From NCBI RefSeq assembly GCF_035013165.1, contig NZ_JAYGJQ010000001.1, positions 682,001 through 746,000 of the forward strand: a stretch of 64,000 nucleotides of DNA. The letters run 5' to 3'. Positions 42,910 to 50,644 of this stretch are shown here, in pieces. Source of the DNA: Bacteriovorax sp. PP10. Its GTDB lineage: Bacteria > Bdellovibrionota > Bacteriovoracia > Bacteriovoracales > Bacteriovoracaceae. The position numbers and the translations under genes were made by a program. The notes under the pieces are model-generated. The model was not told where the DNA came from and ran no database searches. It saw only the letters and a list, made by a program, of their open reading frames with translations. Numbering within the stretch: position 1 is the stretch's first letter; each line of letters starts with the position of its first letter.

Positions 42910-43815
42910 TTACGAGTTCGGGCGTTTTAACCAGCCTCTTTTATAGACCCATATAAAAATTACAAGCGAAATGGATAACATCAGGATAAGGACATACTGG
43001 TAGCCGTGCGGATGACGAAGCTCGGGCATGTACTCAAAGTTCATCCCATAAACTCCCGCCAGGAAATTGAGGGGTAAAAAGAAAATAGAGAAGACGGTCA
43101 GGACGCGCATGACTTCATTGGTTTTTTGCGCAGCTAAAGAGATATGTAAGTTTAATAGACCCGTCACATTTTCCAGCACATCTTCAGTATAGAACAAATT
43201 TCTTTCAATATTTTCACGAAGACCTTGAAAATCTCTCCAAACAAAGTCTGGCCTGTTTTGAAGGGCCCCGAGGATATCCAAAGAAAACTTTAAGATTTTT
43301 CTAATCGCTGAAGCTTTTCTTTTTAAAAAATACCCTTCGCGAACGATGTCTTTATTTTTTGAATTTTCAAAAATATTTTCTTCAAAAATTTCAACTCGAT
43401 TTTCCAGAGTTGTAAGCGGCACATCGAACGTCATCAAAGACGATGTAATTATTCGTTTAATCAAATCTTTAAGCGTGAAATTTTTCTCTGCTGATTCGAT
43501 ACGCAATTCTTCTAGGAATAAATGATCAAGTCTATGAATACTCATTACTAAATCATCTGTAATAATCAAAGTGATCTTTGTAGTTAAATCCTGGATGTTA
43601 ACAGCATTTGTTTTTGAAGGATCTATAACCCTTAGATAGATTACTGCAGCCGAATCAAGTAGTTCGTACTTAGGTAGATGCTCAGGATCAAGAGCATTTA
43701 TAAGAATGCGATTCGGAATATTTAATTCTTGCGCGAGATGATTTAAGTCGCTTCGCTTGGGACCAGTGAGATCAATCCAGCGAAAATTTTGTAATTGATG
43801 TTCAGATTTCTTCAT
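42910..43815 (-). CDS. corA: CorA-family divalent cation (Mg2+/Co2+/Ni2+) transporter
   Basis: 301 residues. The long N-terminal helical domain ends in the first membrane helix (TVFSIFFLPLNFLAGVYG) with the diagnostic GMN motif in YGMNFEYMP, then a second helix (YVLILMLSISLVIFIWVY) and a positively charged tail, all as in CorA pentamers. No ribosome site is present. A CATAAT -10 box on the minus strand predicts transcription starting at the ATG itself. Its -35 falls in the palindrome shared with the divergent MarR gene, so MarR probably represses it. Confidence 0.93.
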   Translation of the reverse strand: MKKSEHQLQNFRWIDLTGPKRSDLNHLAQELNIPNRILINALDPEHLPKYELLDSAAVIYLRVIDPSKTNAVNIQDLTTKITLIITDDLVMSIHRLDHLFLEELRIESAEKNFTLKDLIKRIITSSLMTFDVPLTTLENRVEIFEENIFENSKNKDIVREGYFLKRKASAIRKILKFSLDILGALQNRPDFVWRDFQGLRENIERNLFYTEDVLENVTGLLNLHISLAAQKTNEVMRVLTVFSIFFLPLNFLAGVYGMNFEYMPELRHPHGYQYVLILMLSISLVIFIWVYKRGWLKRPNS

Positions 43816-43821
43816 AAAATT

Positions 43822-43849
43822 ATTATGACATTAAGATCAAACTAAGCAA
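43822..43849 (-). promoter_or_regulatory. Predicted leaderless promoter of corA
   Basis: Minus strand: TTGCTT (43849-43844), 16-base spacer, CATAAT (43827-43822); the expected start coincides with ATG 43815. The -35 lies inside the palindrome at 43842-43862. Confidence 0.45.
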
Positions 43850-43862
43850 AAGTTTTGTTTAG
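43842..43862. promoter_or_regulatory. 21-bp palindrome, candidate MarR operator between corA and marR-type gene
   Basis: Half-sites CTAAGCAAAA and TTTTGTTTAG flank a central G; nine of ten positions are symmetric. It overlaps the corA -35 and ends six bases before the marR-type -35, the usual place for a MarR-family operator in a divergent pair. Confidence 0.65.
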
Positions 43863-43868
43863 CTTAAA

Positions 43869-43897
43869 TTGACCAAATCGAGAATTGATTTCATAAT
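43869..43897 (+). promoter_or_regulatory. Predicted leaderless promoter of the MarR-type gene
   Basis: TTGACC, 17-base spacer, CATAAT at 43892-43897. The -10 ends eight bases before ATG 43905, so transcription should begin at or next to the start codon. No ribosome site is present. Confidence 0.6.
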
Positions 43898-43904
43898 CAC
43901 TTTT

Positions 43905-44465
43905 ATGGAACAAACAATTTTAGACATTTCTTCAGATCCCGTTTACCAAGAACTTTTGACGAACTACCCACAGTTCTCAGCAGAAGCGATCGAAACAATA
44001 TTACAATTTAATAAAGTTTCATCGATCATCAACATGAGAAAGGAAGCTGTTCTTAATGAACACGGACTAACTCATGGAAGATTTCATCTTCTGATGCTGC
44101 TCAAAAGACAAGAACCTAGGCACTGTCTTTCGCCTTCAGAACTCGCAAAGAGAACTGGAGTAACGAGAGGGACAATGACTCAGTTTATTGATGCTATCGA
44201 AAAAGATGGCTTCGTAAGAAGAGTTGAAGATCCTAAAGACAGAAGAGGGATGCTTGTTGAGTTGACTGAAAAAGGGGAGGCAAAGCTTAAAACACTACTG
44301 CCGATTCACATTCAGCATCTGGCAAACTACACTAAAGTTTTGAATTCAGAAGAAAGAATGATGATGATTCAAATCATGCTGAAAATGGCGAGTACATTCA
44401 AGCCTATGCATGAAACAGTGAAAGAGACGCAGACTGACGAAGTTCACGAAGCTGCTATTTCATAA
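43905..44465 (+). CDS. MarR-family transcriptional regulator
   Basis: 186 residues from ATG 43905. The winged helix is complete: LTHGRFHLLMLLKRQE, then LSPSELAKRTGVTRGTMTQF (recognition helix) and the wing FVRRVEDPKDRRGMLVELTEKG. The N-terminal 45 residues and the C-terminus (about 135-160) form the dimer helices. MarR dimers bind palindromes and usually let go when a small ligand or oxidant is present. The 21-bp palindrome just upstream, shared with corA, suggests it controls both genes, perhaps in response to metal or another signal. TTG 43869 is in frame but overlaps the -35 box and is rejected as start. Confidence 0.92.
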   Translation: MEQTILDISSDPVYQELLTNYPQFSAEAIETILQFNKVSSIINMRKEAVLNEHGLTHGRFHLLMLLKRQEPRHCLSPSELAKRTGVTRGTMTQFIDAIEKDGFVRRVEDPKDRRGMLVELTEKGEAKLKTLLPIHIQHLANYTKVLNSEERMMMIQIMLKMASTFKPMHETVKETQTDEVHEAAIS

Positions 44466-44484
44466 GTCATTCTAGTAAACGCTC

Positions 44485-44520
44485 TGTAACGACTAAGTGG
44501 CCTGCTACTTGGTCGTTACA
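44485..44520. repeat. 14-bp inverted repeat with 8-base loop
   Basis: TGTAACGACTAAGT and ACTTGGTCGTTACA can pair with one G-T wobble. There is no T-run after it. It is 20 bases past the MarR-type stop and may end that transcript with Rho, protect its 3' end, or be an operator. Confidence 0.6.
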
Positions 44521-44530
44521 ACTCACGCCG

Positions 44531-44546
44531 GTCTTTATATAAAGAC
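44531..44546. repeat. 16-bp perfect palindrome
   Basis: GTCTTTATATAAAGAC is fully symmetric, with outer CC/GG pairs beyond a mismatch. The remaining sequence from 44547 to 44877 is AT-rich and shows nothing I can identify. Confidence 0.55.
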
Positions 44547-44877
44547 GGGTAGGCGGAATTTACCGCATCACTTTGAATAAGATTCAAGATCTGTACAAGC
44601 TCATACATGTGAATGTTCATCTGCAATCAATCTTCTTTTCATAATTATTCCCAATGAAATTATTCTTCCACGATTAATAAGTTGTGCGTTTCCGTAATAC
44701 GCGATTCAACAAATGTTCAAGTTGTTGGTTCAGTTTTGTGTGAAGAAAACATCATAAATCATCGGCAGAAATATCCTTTTGACACTTCTTTGGACGCTTT
44801 TTGGCGTTACCGTATAAACTATAAGCACCATCTAACTTAGTCGTTGAGTAAACTCTGACGTTTAGTTGGAATAATTT

Positions 44878-44894
44878 TTGGCATAATCCGTGCT
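44878..44894 (+). promoter_or_regulatory. Predicted sigma-54 promoter of the pilus operon
   Basis: TTGGCATAATCCGTGCT holds GG and GC exactly ten bases apart, the invariant spacing of -24/-12 promoters (TGGCAC-N5-TTGC). The pilin ATG lies 76 bases downstream of the GC. An activator gene is not seen in the window. Confidence 0.6.
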
Positions 44895-44969
44895 TTATTA
44901 AATGCAGAATCGGTTTAAGAAATAGACCAGATAAATAAAAAAAACGCTAACACACAAACAGGAGTTCAC

Positions 44970-45452
44970 ATGAAGAAGCTTTTAATCGCAACTACTCTTT
45001 TAACTTTAACGACGACTGCATTTGCTGTTCCAAACCCTCAAGTTGGTACTTTATTACTTCAAGGTATTGTTGCTAAGAAAGTTTCTATTACAGTAACTCC
45101 AGAAGCAGTCGCTTCTGCGCTTGTACTTGAAACATCACAAACAGATTTAAAAGTAGCAACAGCTGTAGAGCAATCAAACTCTAAAGCAGGATATAAAGTA
45201 ACTGTAATTTCAGCTAATTTAGGAAAGCTAAAGAGAACAGATGGTTCAGAAGTTTTCGCTTATACACTTAAATACGGTGGAGCAGCTGTAGGTCTATCAA
45301 CATCATCAGGATCAGTTGTAACAGACTCTTCTTCAGCATCAGTTGTTAACGTATCAAAAGACCTGGCAATTTCGTACGCAGGAGCAGCAGCTGAAACGAT
45401 GGTAGAAGGTACATACGCTGATACATTAACTATTAATATCGCTTCTAAGTAA
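44970..45452 (+). CDS. Major pilin subunit of a chaperone-usher pilus (predicted)
   Basis: 160 residues: signal peptide (MKKLLIATTLLTLTTTAFA) and a 140-residue beta-sandwich with no cysteine. Repeated strand patterns (KKVSITVTPE, KAGYKVTVISANLGKLKR, AYTLKYGGAAVGL, TYADTLTINIASK) fit an immunoglobulin-like pilin, and the first strand VGTLLLQGIV could be the donor strand. A strong AGGAG precedes the ATG. It is the first gene after the sigma-54 promoter and is followed by a terminator, so it should be the most abundant subunit. Similar to the product of the next gene over most of its length. Naming as pilin rests on the chaperone and usher downstream. Confidence 0.75.
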   Translation: MKKLLIATTLLTLTTTAFAVPNPQVGTLLLQGIVAKKVSITVTPEAVASALVLETSQTDLKVATAVEQSNSKAGYKVTVISANLGKLKRTDGSEVFAYTLKYGGAAVGLSTSSGSVVTDSSSASVVNVSKDLAISYAGAAAETMVEGTYADTLTINIASK

Positions 45453-45474
45453 TTTTTTAGATAATAAGAAATCA

Positions 45475-45502
45475 GGCCTGCTCATGAATGAGCAGGCCTT
45501 TT
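45475..45502 (+). terminator. Terminator between first and second pilin genes
   Basis: GGCCTGCTCAT (45475-45485) pairs with ATGAGCAGGCC (45488-45498), followed by TTTT. It would stop part of the transcripts after the major pilin and lower expression of the assembly genes. Confidence 0.85.
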
Positions 45503-45517
45503 AAACTTTCAGGGATG

Positions 45518-45988
45518 ATGAAAAAATTTATTGCTTCAATTTTATTTTTTACTCTAACAACTCCAGCTTTTTCAGCAACGAGTGGATTCTTCCTTTTGAG
45601 AACTCAAGTTCCTAGAAGAGTAAGCATTAGCATCACACCTGTCTCAGTAGCTTCGGCCCTTGATCTCTCAACAACTCAAACAAATTTAAAAGTAGCGAAT
45701 GCGACCGCCATGTCGAATTCGAGAACTGGTTTTAAAGTCACATTTACCAGTGCGAACTTAGGTAAGTTAAAAAGAGTAACAGGAGCAGAGGTTTTTCCTT
45801 ACACTATGAAAGTTGGTGGACTAGATGTCGGGTTAACAACGTCATCGGGAACGACCTTCAATCTTGATCAATCAGCACCAATGACAATCTCTCGTGACAT
45901 CACTATTTCGTATACTGGAAAACCAGCAGAAGCGATGATTGAAGGTACCTATCTTGATACAGTTACATTAACGATTGCGGCAAGATAA
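45518..45988 (+). CDS. Second pilin-like subunit, paralogue of the first
   Basis: 156 residues: signal peptide (MKKFIASILFFTLTTPAFS) and a cysteine-free beta domain aligning with the major pilin (RVSISITPVSVASALDLSTTQTNLK against KVSITVTPEAVASALVLETS; SNSRTGFKVTFTSANLGKLKR). It is probably a minor subunit of the same fibre. The start is taken as the second ATG of ATGATG, with AGGG just upstream; an ATG inside the terminator at 45488 is rejected because it would put ten residues ahead of the signal peptide. Confidence 0.8.
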   Translation: MKKFIASILFFTLTTPAFSATSGFFLLRTQVPRRVSISITPVSVASALDLSTTQTNLKVANATAMSNSRTGFKVTFTSANLGKLKRVTGAEVFPYTMKVGGLDVGLTTSSGTTFNLDQSAPMTISRDITISYTGKPAEAMIEGTYLDTVTLTIAAR

Positions 45989-45999
45989 GGCCTCGTTTT

Positions 46000-46026
46000 A
46001 ATACCTGTTAAAGTTTGTCAGGTATT
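46000..46026 (+). repeat. 8-bp inverted repeat between pilin genes
   Basis: AATACCTG and CAGGTATT around an 11-base loop, 11 bases after the second pilin stop. It may be an mRNA-stabilising or attenuating hairpin. Confidence 0.45.
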
Positions 46027-46044
46027 GCTCCGATACGCTCCTAT

Positions 46045-46401
46045 ATGAGAGTATTAATCGTAATGTTTTTAGCGGCCGTTTCTTCACCTCACAGCTATGC
46101 TGGTGATCGAACGAATCTGGTGCTTCGAGCTTATGTTCCACCAGCAATTAATACACGTGTTACGCAAACTCAATTAAGTTCATCCAAAAGTCTTGTCACG
46201 TTTTCCAGCCATATTAATTCGAGGCATTTGCGAGAGAGTCAGAAGTTTGAAGTGGAAGGTCTTGATCAGGCCGGAATCGAAGGACATATCAAGCTCGTCG
46301 CAGGAAATGATCGAACAATTCAGTACGATCTTTTAATTAATCATCTAAGTACAGCTCTCCTTACAAGCAAGCCTATTTTCTTAAAGATTTCTGCAAATTA
46401 A
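46045..46401 (+). CDS. Small exported protein in the pilus operon
   Basis: 118 residues from ATG 46045: signal peptide (MRVLIVMFLAAVSSPHSYA) and a short beta-rich chain (TNLVLRAYVPPAINTRVTQT, KLVAGNDRTIQYDLLINHL, KPIFLKISAN). The N-terminal strand and the short last strand suggest a reduced pilin fold, so a minor subunit or assembly stopper. There is no good ribosome site; a TTG ten codons upstream (46015) is the alternative start but lies in the hairpin at 46000-46026. It sits between two pilin-type genes and the chaperone gene. Confidence 0.6.
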   Translation: MRVLIVMFLAAVSSPHSYAGDRTNLVLRAYVPPAINTRVTQTQLSSSKSLVTFSSHINSRHLRESQKFEVEGLDQAGIEGHIKLVAGNDRTIQYDLLINHLSTALLTSKPIFLKISAN

Positions 46402-46463
46402 TTTTGTGGAAAAACCATTTACTCTGTAGAATAGAATGAACTTCAAAAAGGCGGTTTCAAGGA

Positions 46464-47180
46464 ATGAAGCGCAATATTTTATTCGTCATTTTCAGCTTCT
46501 TTATTAGCTTAAATTCTTATGCATTTAAATTCTCTCCTATGTCGACAGCGATAGGAATAGCTCCCAGTAAAAACTCTACATTGTTTTACCTGGAAAATGA
46601 TTCTGATCAGCCGATAGCTGTGACAACATCACTTCTAAAGCGTGAGATGAATGTGGAAGGAGTAGAGGCCAATAAAAAAATCGATGGTGAGCTTATGGTT
46701 TATCCATCACAGCTTATTATTCCACCAAATGAAAAGAGATCAGTTAAAGTGACATGGACAGGAAAGACTGTACCGACTACTGAGCTTAATTATCGTCTGG
46801 TGGCCGAGCAACTTCCTATCGACCTTGATAAAAATAAAAAGCAAAAAGCGAGTATCAAAGTTTTACTGAGATATGTGGCAGCTCTTTATGTTCAAGCTGA
46901 AGATTATAATCCTGATGTGACTTTTAAGAAAATGGATGTGGATGATAAAAACGTGTCTTTTCTTCTGGTAAATTCAGGAAAACAACATCAAATTCTTGCC
47001 AACATGACGATGAAGATTTCAGGAAAGAAAGATATCGATTTAAGTTCAGAAGATCTTAAAGGTATGACAGGAGAAAATATTTTCGCATTATCAGAGAGAG
47101 TTTTTCGTTTCCCAAAAAATGGAAAATTTAAAGATATCCAGGCCACTGATAAGGTGAAGATTAGTTTTGATAAAGATTAA
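46464..47180 (+). CDS. Periplasmic pilus chaperone (PapD-like)
   Basis: 238 residues with signal peptide (MKRNILFVIFSFFISLNSYA). The two immunoglobulin-like domains show the family marks: FSPMSTAIGIAPSKNSTLFYLENDSDQPIAVTTSL in the first, then MVYPSQLIIPPNEKRSVKVTW, LNYRLVAEQL, and the second domain from about 120 (VLLRYVAALYVQ, VSFLLVNSGKQHQI). It holds pilin subunits and delivers them to the usher. The style fits archaic/alternative chaperone-usher systems rather than the E. coli type 1 kind. AAGGA directly abuts the ATG. It overlaps the usher gene by 14 bases. Confidence 0.9.
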   Translation: MKRNILFVIFSFFISLNSYAFKFSPMSTAIGIAPSKNSTLFYLENDSDQPIAVTTSLLKREMNVEGVEANKKIDGELMVYPSQLIIPPNEKRSVKVTWTGKTVPTTELNYRLVAEQLPIDLDKNKKQKASIKVLLRYVAALYVQAEDYNPDVTFKKMDVDDKNVSFLLVNSGKQHQILANMTMKISGKKDIDLSSEDLKGMTGENIFALSERVFRFPKNGKFKDIQATDKVKISFDKD

Positions 47181-49629
47181 TTTTAAACCTGCCATTGTTA
47201 GTCTGTGTGTGCTTGTGGGTGTTTCTCAGCGTGCACTTGCGCAGACTTCTTCAGAAGACTTATTTAAAAAAGTATTTGGAAAATCAAGTAACGACGAAAA
47301 GAGTGCTCTTATCGATGCTTCTCTTGGAGACTTTTTTATAGGTGAAGTCGGTGTCATCCTCGTTGGCGAAAAAATTATTAAAATTTCGTCTTCCGACTTA
47401 AAACGAATTCTAAATGATAAAATCCGTGAAACTCAACTGGTAAAATATAATTTAGGCGAGGGGGATGTCGCTCCTGAAGCATTGCCTTTTAAAGTTATGT
47501 ACCATCCTTCTGAGCTTAGAATTTCGATTATAATTCCACCAGAAGACTTAAGACCAAGTGATGCCAATGTCTATGACGATTTAATACCCTATTACTCGAG
47601 AAAGGCCATTGAGCCAGCTCCTTTTTCAATGGGCCTTAATTATAAGCTTGAGCAGACATTTAATAAAAAAACTAATCAGGATAATGCATTCTCTGCACAG
47701 ACCGATGCCTTTTTAAATATTAAAAAAGTCGCATTTGAAAATCAGATGCAATACCTATCAACTCGTCAGGACAATAAATGGGGGAGACAAGCAACCCGTG
47801 CGATATTTGATCGTCCTAATCGCATGCAACGAGTTGAAGTCGGTGATGTTAATTTCCCAATCGTGGGCTATCAACAGTCTTTTCAAATTGGTGGAGTTTC
47901 TTTCTATCGAGATTTTTCTTTAAATCCTTATCGTGTAGTCAATCCGACTTCTTCTTTTGAATATCGAATTGATTCAAGATCACTGGTAAAAACTTATGTG
48001 AATAATATTCTGTTAAAAACAGAATACATGAACGCCGGATCATATTCGGTCAAAGACATTCCGTTAAATAATGGGATTAATAAAATACTCATTGAAGTAG
48101 TAGACGAATTTGGAGTAACAAAAACATTTGTCTTTAATGAATCAGGTTCCCTTGATTTACTTGCTGAGGGGGTAAGCCGTTACGCTTTGTCCTCAGGTTA
48201 TTATTCGACTGATAAAGATGGTAATAAAGAATATGAGGATGAAAGAGGTCCTATTACATCTGGATTCTATCAGCACGGTTTTAATAAGCATTGGACTGCG
48301 AGTGCTTATGCTCAGGGAAATAAAAAATATACAATGCTTGGAACCAACCATATCCTGGCCTCAAGATTTGGTAACTTTTCAGTTGATCTAGCTGGAAATA
48401 AAAATGACTTCAATACTGGTGCGGTGACACAAGCGACTTATCAGTTAAATCTTTTTGGTGCTTATTGGTATGATAGTCATACGTTAACAACCAAGCTTGA
48501 ATACAGAACGAAGTACTTTAATGAATCTGAAGTCACTGAAAATTTTAAGAATCGTTTTGATGTCACGGCGACCACTTCTTATAGTGTGCCTTTATTCGAA
48601 AGATTTAATGTGGCCGTAGGTGCTACATATCAGCATCCAACTTTTGTTGAAAATGCCAGACTTGCTTACAATGGAAGTTTAACGACGAAAATTTTTGAAT
48701 CGAGCTCGCTTACTGCCTATGCAGGAAGATCAAGAGATGAATTTAAAACGTGGTCTAATCAGATTTATTTTTTCTTTAACATGACTTTCGGGGAGAGTTC
48801 GACATTTGCTTCGGCCTTCTACGATAAAGAGTCACAAACAAAACGCTTAACTGTTATCAGAGATACTGGTGCAAAATACAACGACCTGAAAGTGTCGGCT
48901 TCAGTTGATGATAATGCCAGCTCAAAAAATGGATCACTGGATCTTCAATACAACACAGTCCTTGCTGATGTCGGTGTGAGAGAAGACGTTAGTAAAAATA
49001 ACGGACAATCTGAAGGAATAAAAACCAGTGTACGCTTTCTGAGTTCATTTGCTTATGTTCATAATGGAGAAGATTCGGCCTTTGCTATTGGAAGACCAAT
49101 CTCAAACAGTTTTGTTATTTTCAAACCTAATAAGGATTGGAGTGGACAAAAGTTTGGAGTTCAAACATCAAGTGGTGTGAACGATGCAGGAACTGGTCTC
49201 TTTGGAGAAGCAATTATTTCTGGTTTGACTCCTTACCAGTATAGAAGGCTACAGCTTGACCCTAGTCGTTTAGATCCAGGTTATATTCTAGGTCAGGAAA
49301 GTTTTGTCGTTTACCCAAGAAAAGACAGTGGTCACTTATTCGTGATCGGAAAATCGGGACTCTTAGTTTTAAGAGGACGAATCCTAGACAAGTCTCAAAA
49401 ACCACAGGCCTTGAAGGTTGGCTTCTGGACTTCTTTGAGTGGAAAAAGCACAGCGTTCTTTACCGACCGCGAAGGTGAGTTCTTTATTGAAGGTGTTGAG
49501 GCCTCAGTGGGAACAATTCAAATTGATGATGAAAACTTCAGACCAGCAAGACTTGACTTGAGTCGTGAGAAGCAGGGTATAGTTGAAATTGGAAATATTA
49601 TTCTCCCTGAAGGAGAGAGTGCTCAATGA
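47167..49629 (+). CDS. Outer-membrane usher of the pilus system
   Basis: 820 residues from TTG 47167, preceded by AAGGTGAAG, with a signal peptide ending QRALAQ. The N-terminal domain is followed by a long run of amphipathic beta strands (FSMGLNYKLEQTF, VAFENQMQYLSTRQDNKWG, VEVGDVNFPIVGYQQSFQIG), the plug region and further barrel strands. A C-terminal segment (VLRGRILDKSQKPQALKVGF) folds like the carboxypeptidase-regulatory or usher C-terminal domains. Ushers form a pore through which chaperone-bound pilins are assembled. Size is typical. It overlaps the tip-protein gene by four bases. Confidence 0.9.
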   Translation: MIKINFKPAIVSLCVLVGVSQRALAQTSSEDLFKKVFGKSSNDEKSALIDASLGDFFIGEVGVILVGEKIIKISSSDLKRILNDKIRETQLVKYNLGEGDVAPEALPFKVMYHPSELRISIIIPPEDLRPSDANVYDDLIPYYSRKAIEPAPFSMGLNYKLEQTFNKKTNQDNAFSAQTDAFLNIKKVAFENQMQYLSTRQDNKWGRQATRAIFDRPNRMQRVEVGDVNFPIVGYQQSFQIGGVSFYRDFSLNPYRVVNPTSSFEYRIDSRSLVKTYVNNILLKTEYMNAGSYSVKDIPLNNGINKILIEVVDEFGVTKTFVFNESGSLDLLAEGVSRYALSSGYYSTDKDGNKEYEDERGPITSGFYQHGFNKHWTASAYAQGNKKYTMLGTNHILASRFGNFSVDLAGNKNDFNTGAVTQATYQLNLFGAYWYDSHTLTTKLEYRTKYFNESEVTENFKNRFDVTATTSYSVPLFERFNVAVGATYQHPTFVENARLAYNGSLTTKIFESSSLTAYAGRSRDEFKTWSNQIYFFFNMTFGESSTFASAFYDKESQTKRLTVIRDTGAKYNDLKVSASVDDNASSKNGSLDLQYNTVLADVGVREDVSKNNGQSEGIKTSVRFLSSFAYVHNGEDSAFAIGRPISNSFVIFKPNKDWSGQKFGVQTSSGVNDAGTGLFGEAIISGLTPYQYRRLQLDPSRLDPGYILGQESFVVYPRKDSGHLFVIGKSGLLVLRGRILDKSQKPQALKVGFWTSLSGKSTAFFTDREGEFFIEGVEASVGTIQIDDENFRPARLDLSREKQGIVEIGNIILPEGESAQ

Positions 49630-50564
49630 AAATAAAATATCTATTCTTTATTTTGTTCTTCACCAGCGGAATTGTTTTAGCTGATTGTGGATTAGAGATA
49701 ACTGCACCAGTTCTTACGTATGGAGTGGGTGATGCCAATCCTGTAGTGCCAGCGCAAGTGACCATTGAAAGAACTAAATCTGGAAACGATCGTTGTTCTA
49801 ATTACTATTTAGCTTTTACTTATGGATGGTCAAATAATTATAACCGCCGCGGACTTAATTTAAGCAATGGTCGATTGATCTATTACAACCTTTATAAAAA
49901 TGCCAATGCAACAAATGTTTTAAGAGGACCGAATGATATCACTTCCAACAATGATATTTTATTTGGAACCATTGCTAAGGATGAAACTAAAACATTGAAT
50001 TATTATTTTCAATTAGCTCCTATCGATGCCAGTGAGCCGCCTTACGCTGGAACATATTATGATAACGTTCAGGTGCAGGGTTACACCGGTACTTATACCA
50101 ACATCAATGCTTATGAAGGTATGGGAAATCTTCAAATTTATATAAACGTCTCTAAGTTCACTTCACTTTCTCTAGTCGACACTGGTGGTGCTTATGACGG
50201 TTCTCAAACTTCAAAAACATTAGACTTTGGTGAACTCTCAGAAAATGAAGAATTAGGTTTTGATGTCCGTATTGTAAGTAATGCTGGTTATATTCTAAAG
50301 GTGTCTTCGGCCAATAATGGAATTTTAAACCGCATTGGTGGAACGGGAATTAAATCACAAATCAGCTATGACTTTTATTCAAGTGGCACAAAAAGAACTC
50401 TGACTTCATCTGCTTCCTCTCCGGTAACAATTGCAACGGCGACTGGCAGAACGGCCTCGGGTGGAGCTCAGGTCCCTATAAGAGTCGTTATCAAGTCAGT
50501 TCTAGATAAAGACCCCGGAACTTATCAGGATTACGTTACATTATCGGTAATTAGCAATGACTAA
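49626..50564 (+). CDS. Predicted pilus tip adhesin with spore-coat-U-type domain
   Basis: 312 residues with a signal peptide ending VLA. An N-terminal domain with two cysteines (ADCGLEITAPVLTYG and NDRCSNYYLAFTYGW) looks like the SCPU/tip domain of archaic pili. A second domain from about 175 (LDFGELSENEELGFDVRIVS to DPGTYQDYVTLSVISND) resembles a pilin. Such two-domain proteins cap the fibre and bind the target surface; in a predator that could be prey. It is the last gene of the operon, translationally coupled to the usher. Confidence 0.75.
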   Translation: MKIKYLFFILFFTSGIVLADCGLEITAPVLTYGVGDANPVVPAQVTIERTKSGNDRCSNYYLAFTYGWSNNYNRRGLNLSNGRLIYYNLYKNANATNVLRGPNDITSNNDILFGTIAKDETKTLNYYFQLAPIDASEPPYAGTYYDNVQVQGYTGTYTNINAYEGMGNLQIYINVSKFTSLSLVDTGGAYDGSQTSKTLDFGELSENEELGFDVRIVSNAGYILKVSSANNGILNRIGGTGIKSQISYDFYSSGTKRTLTSSASSPVTIATATGRTASGGAQVPIRVVIKSVLDKDPGTYQDYVTLSVISND

Positions 50565-50644
50565 TCGCTAAAATCACTCAGATTCTCCTTTTTAGAACGC
50601 CCAAAATTGTCTAGAATTAGAGCGAGCGTTTTGAGAAGGATTTT

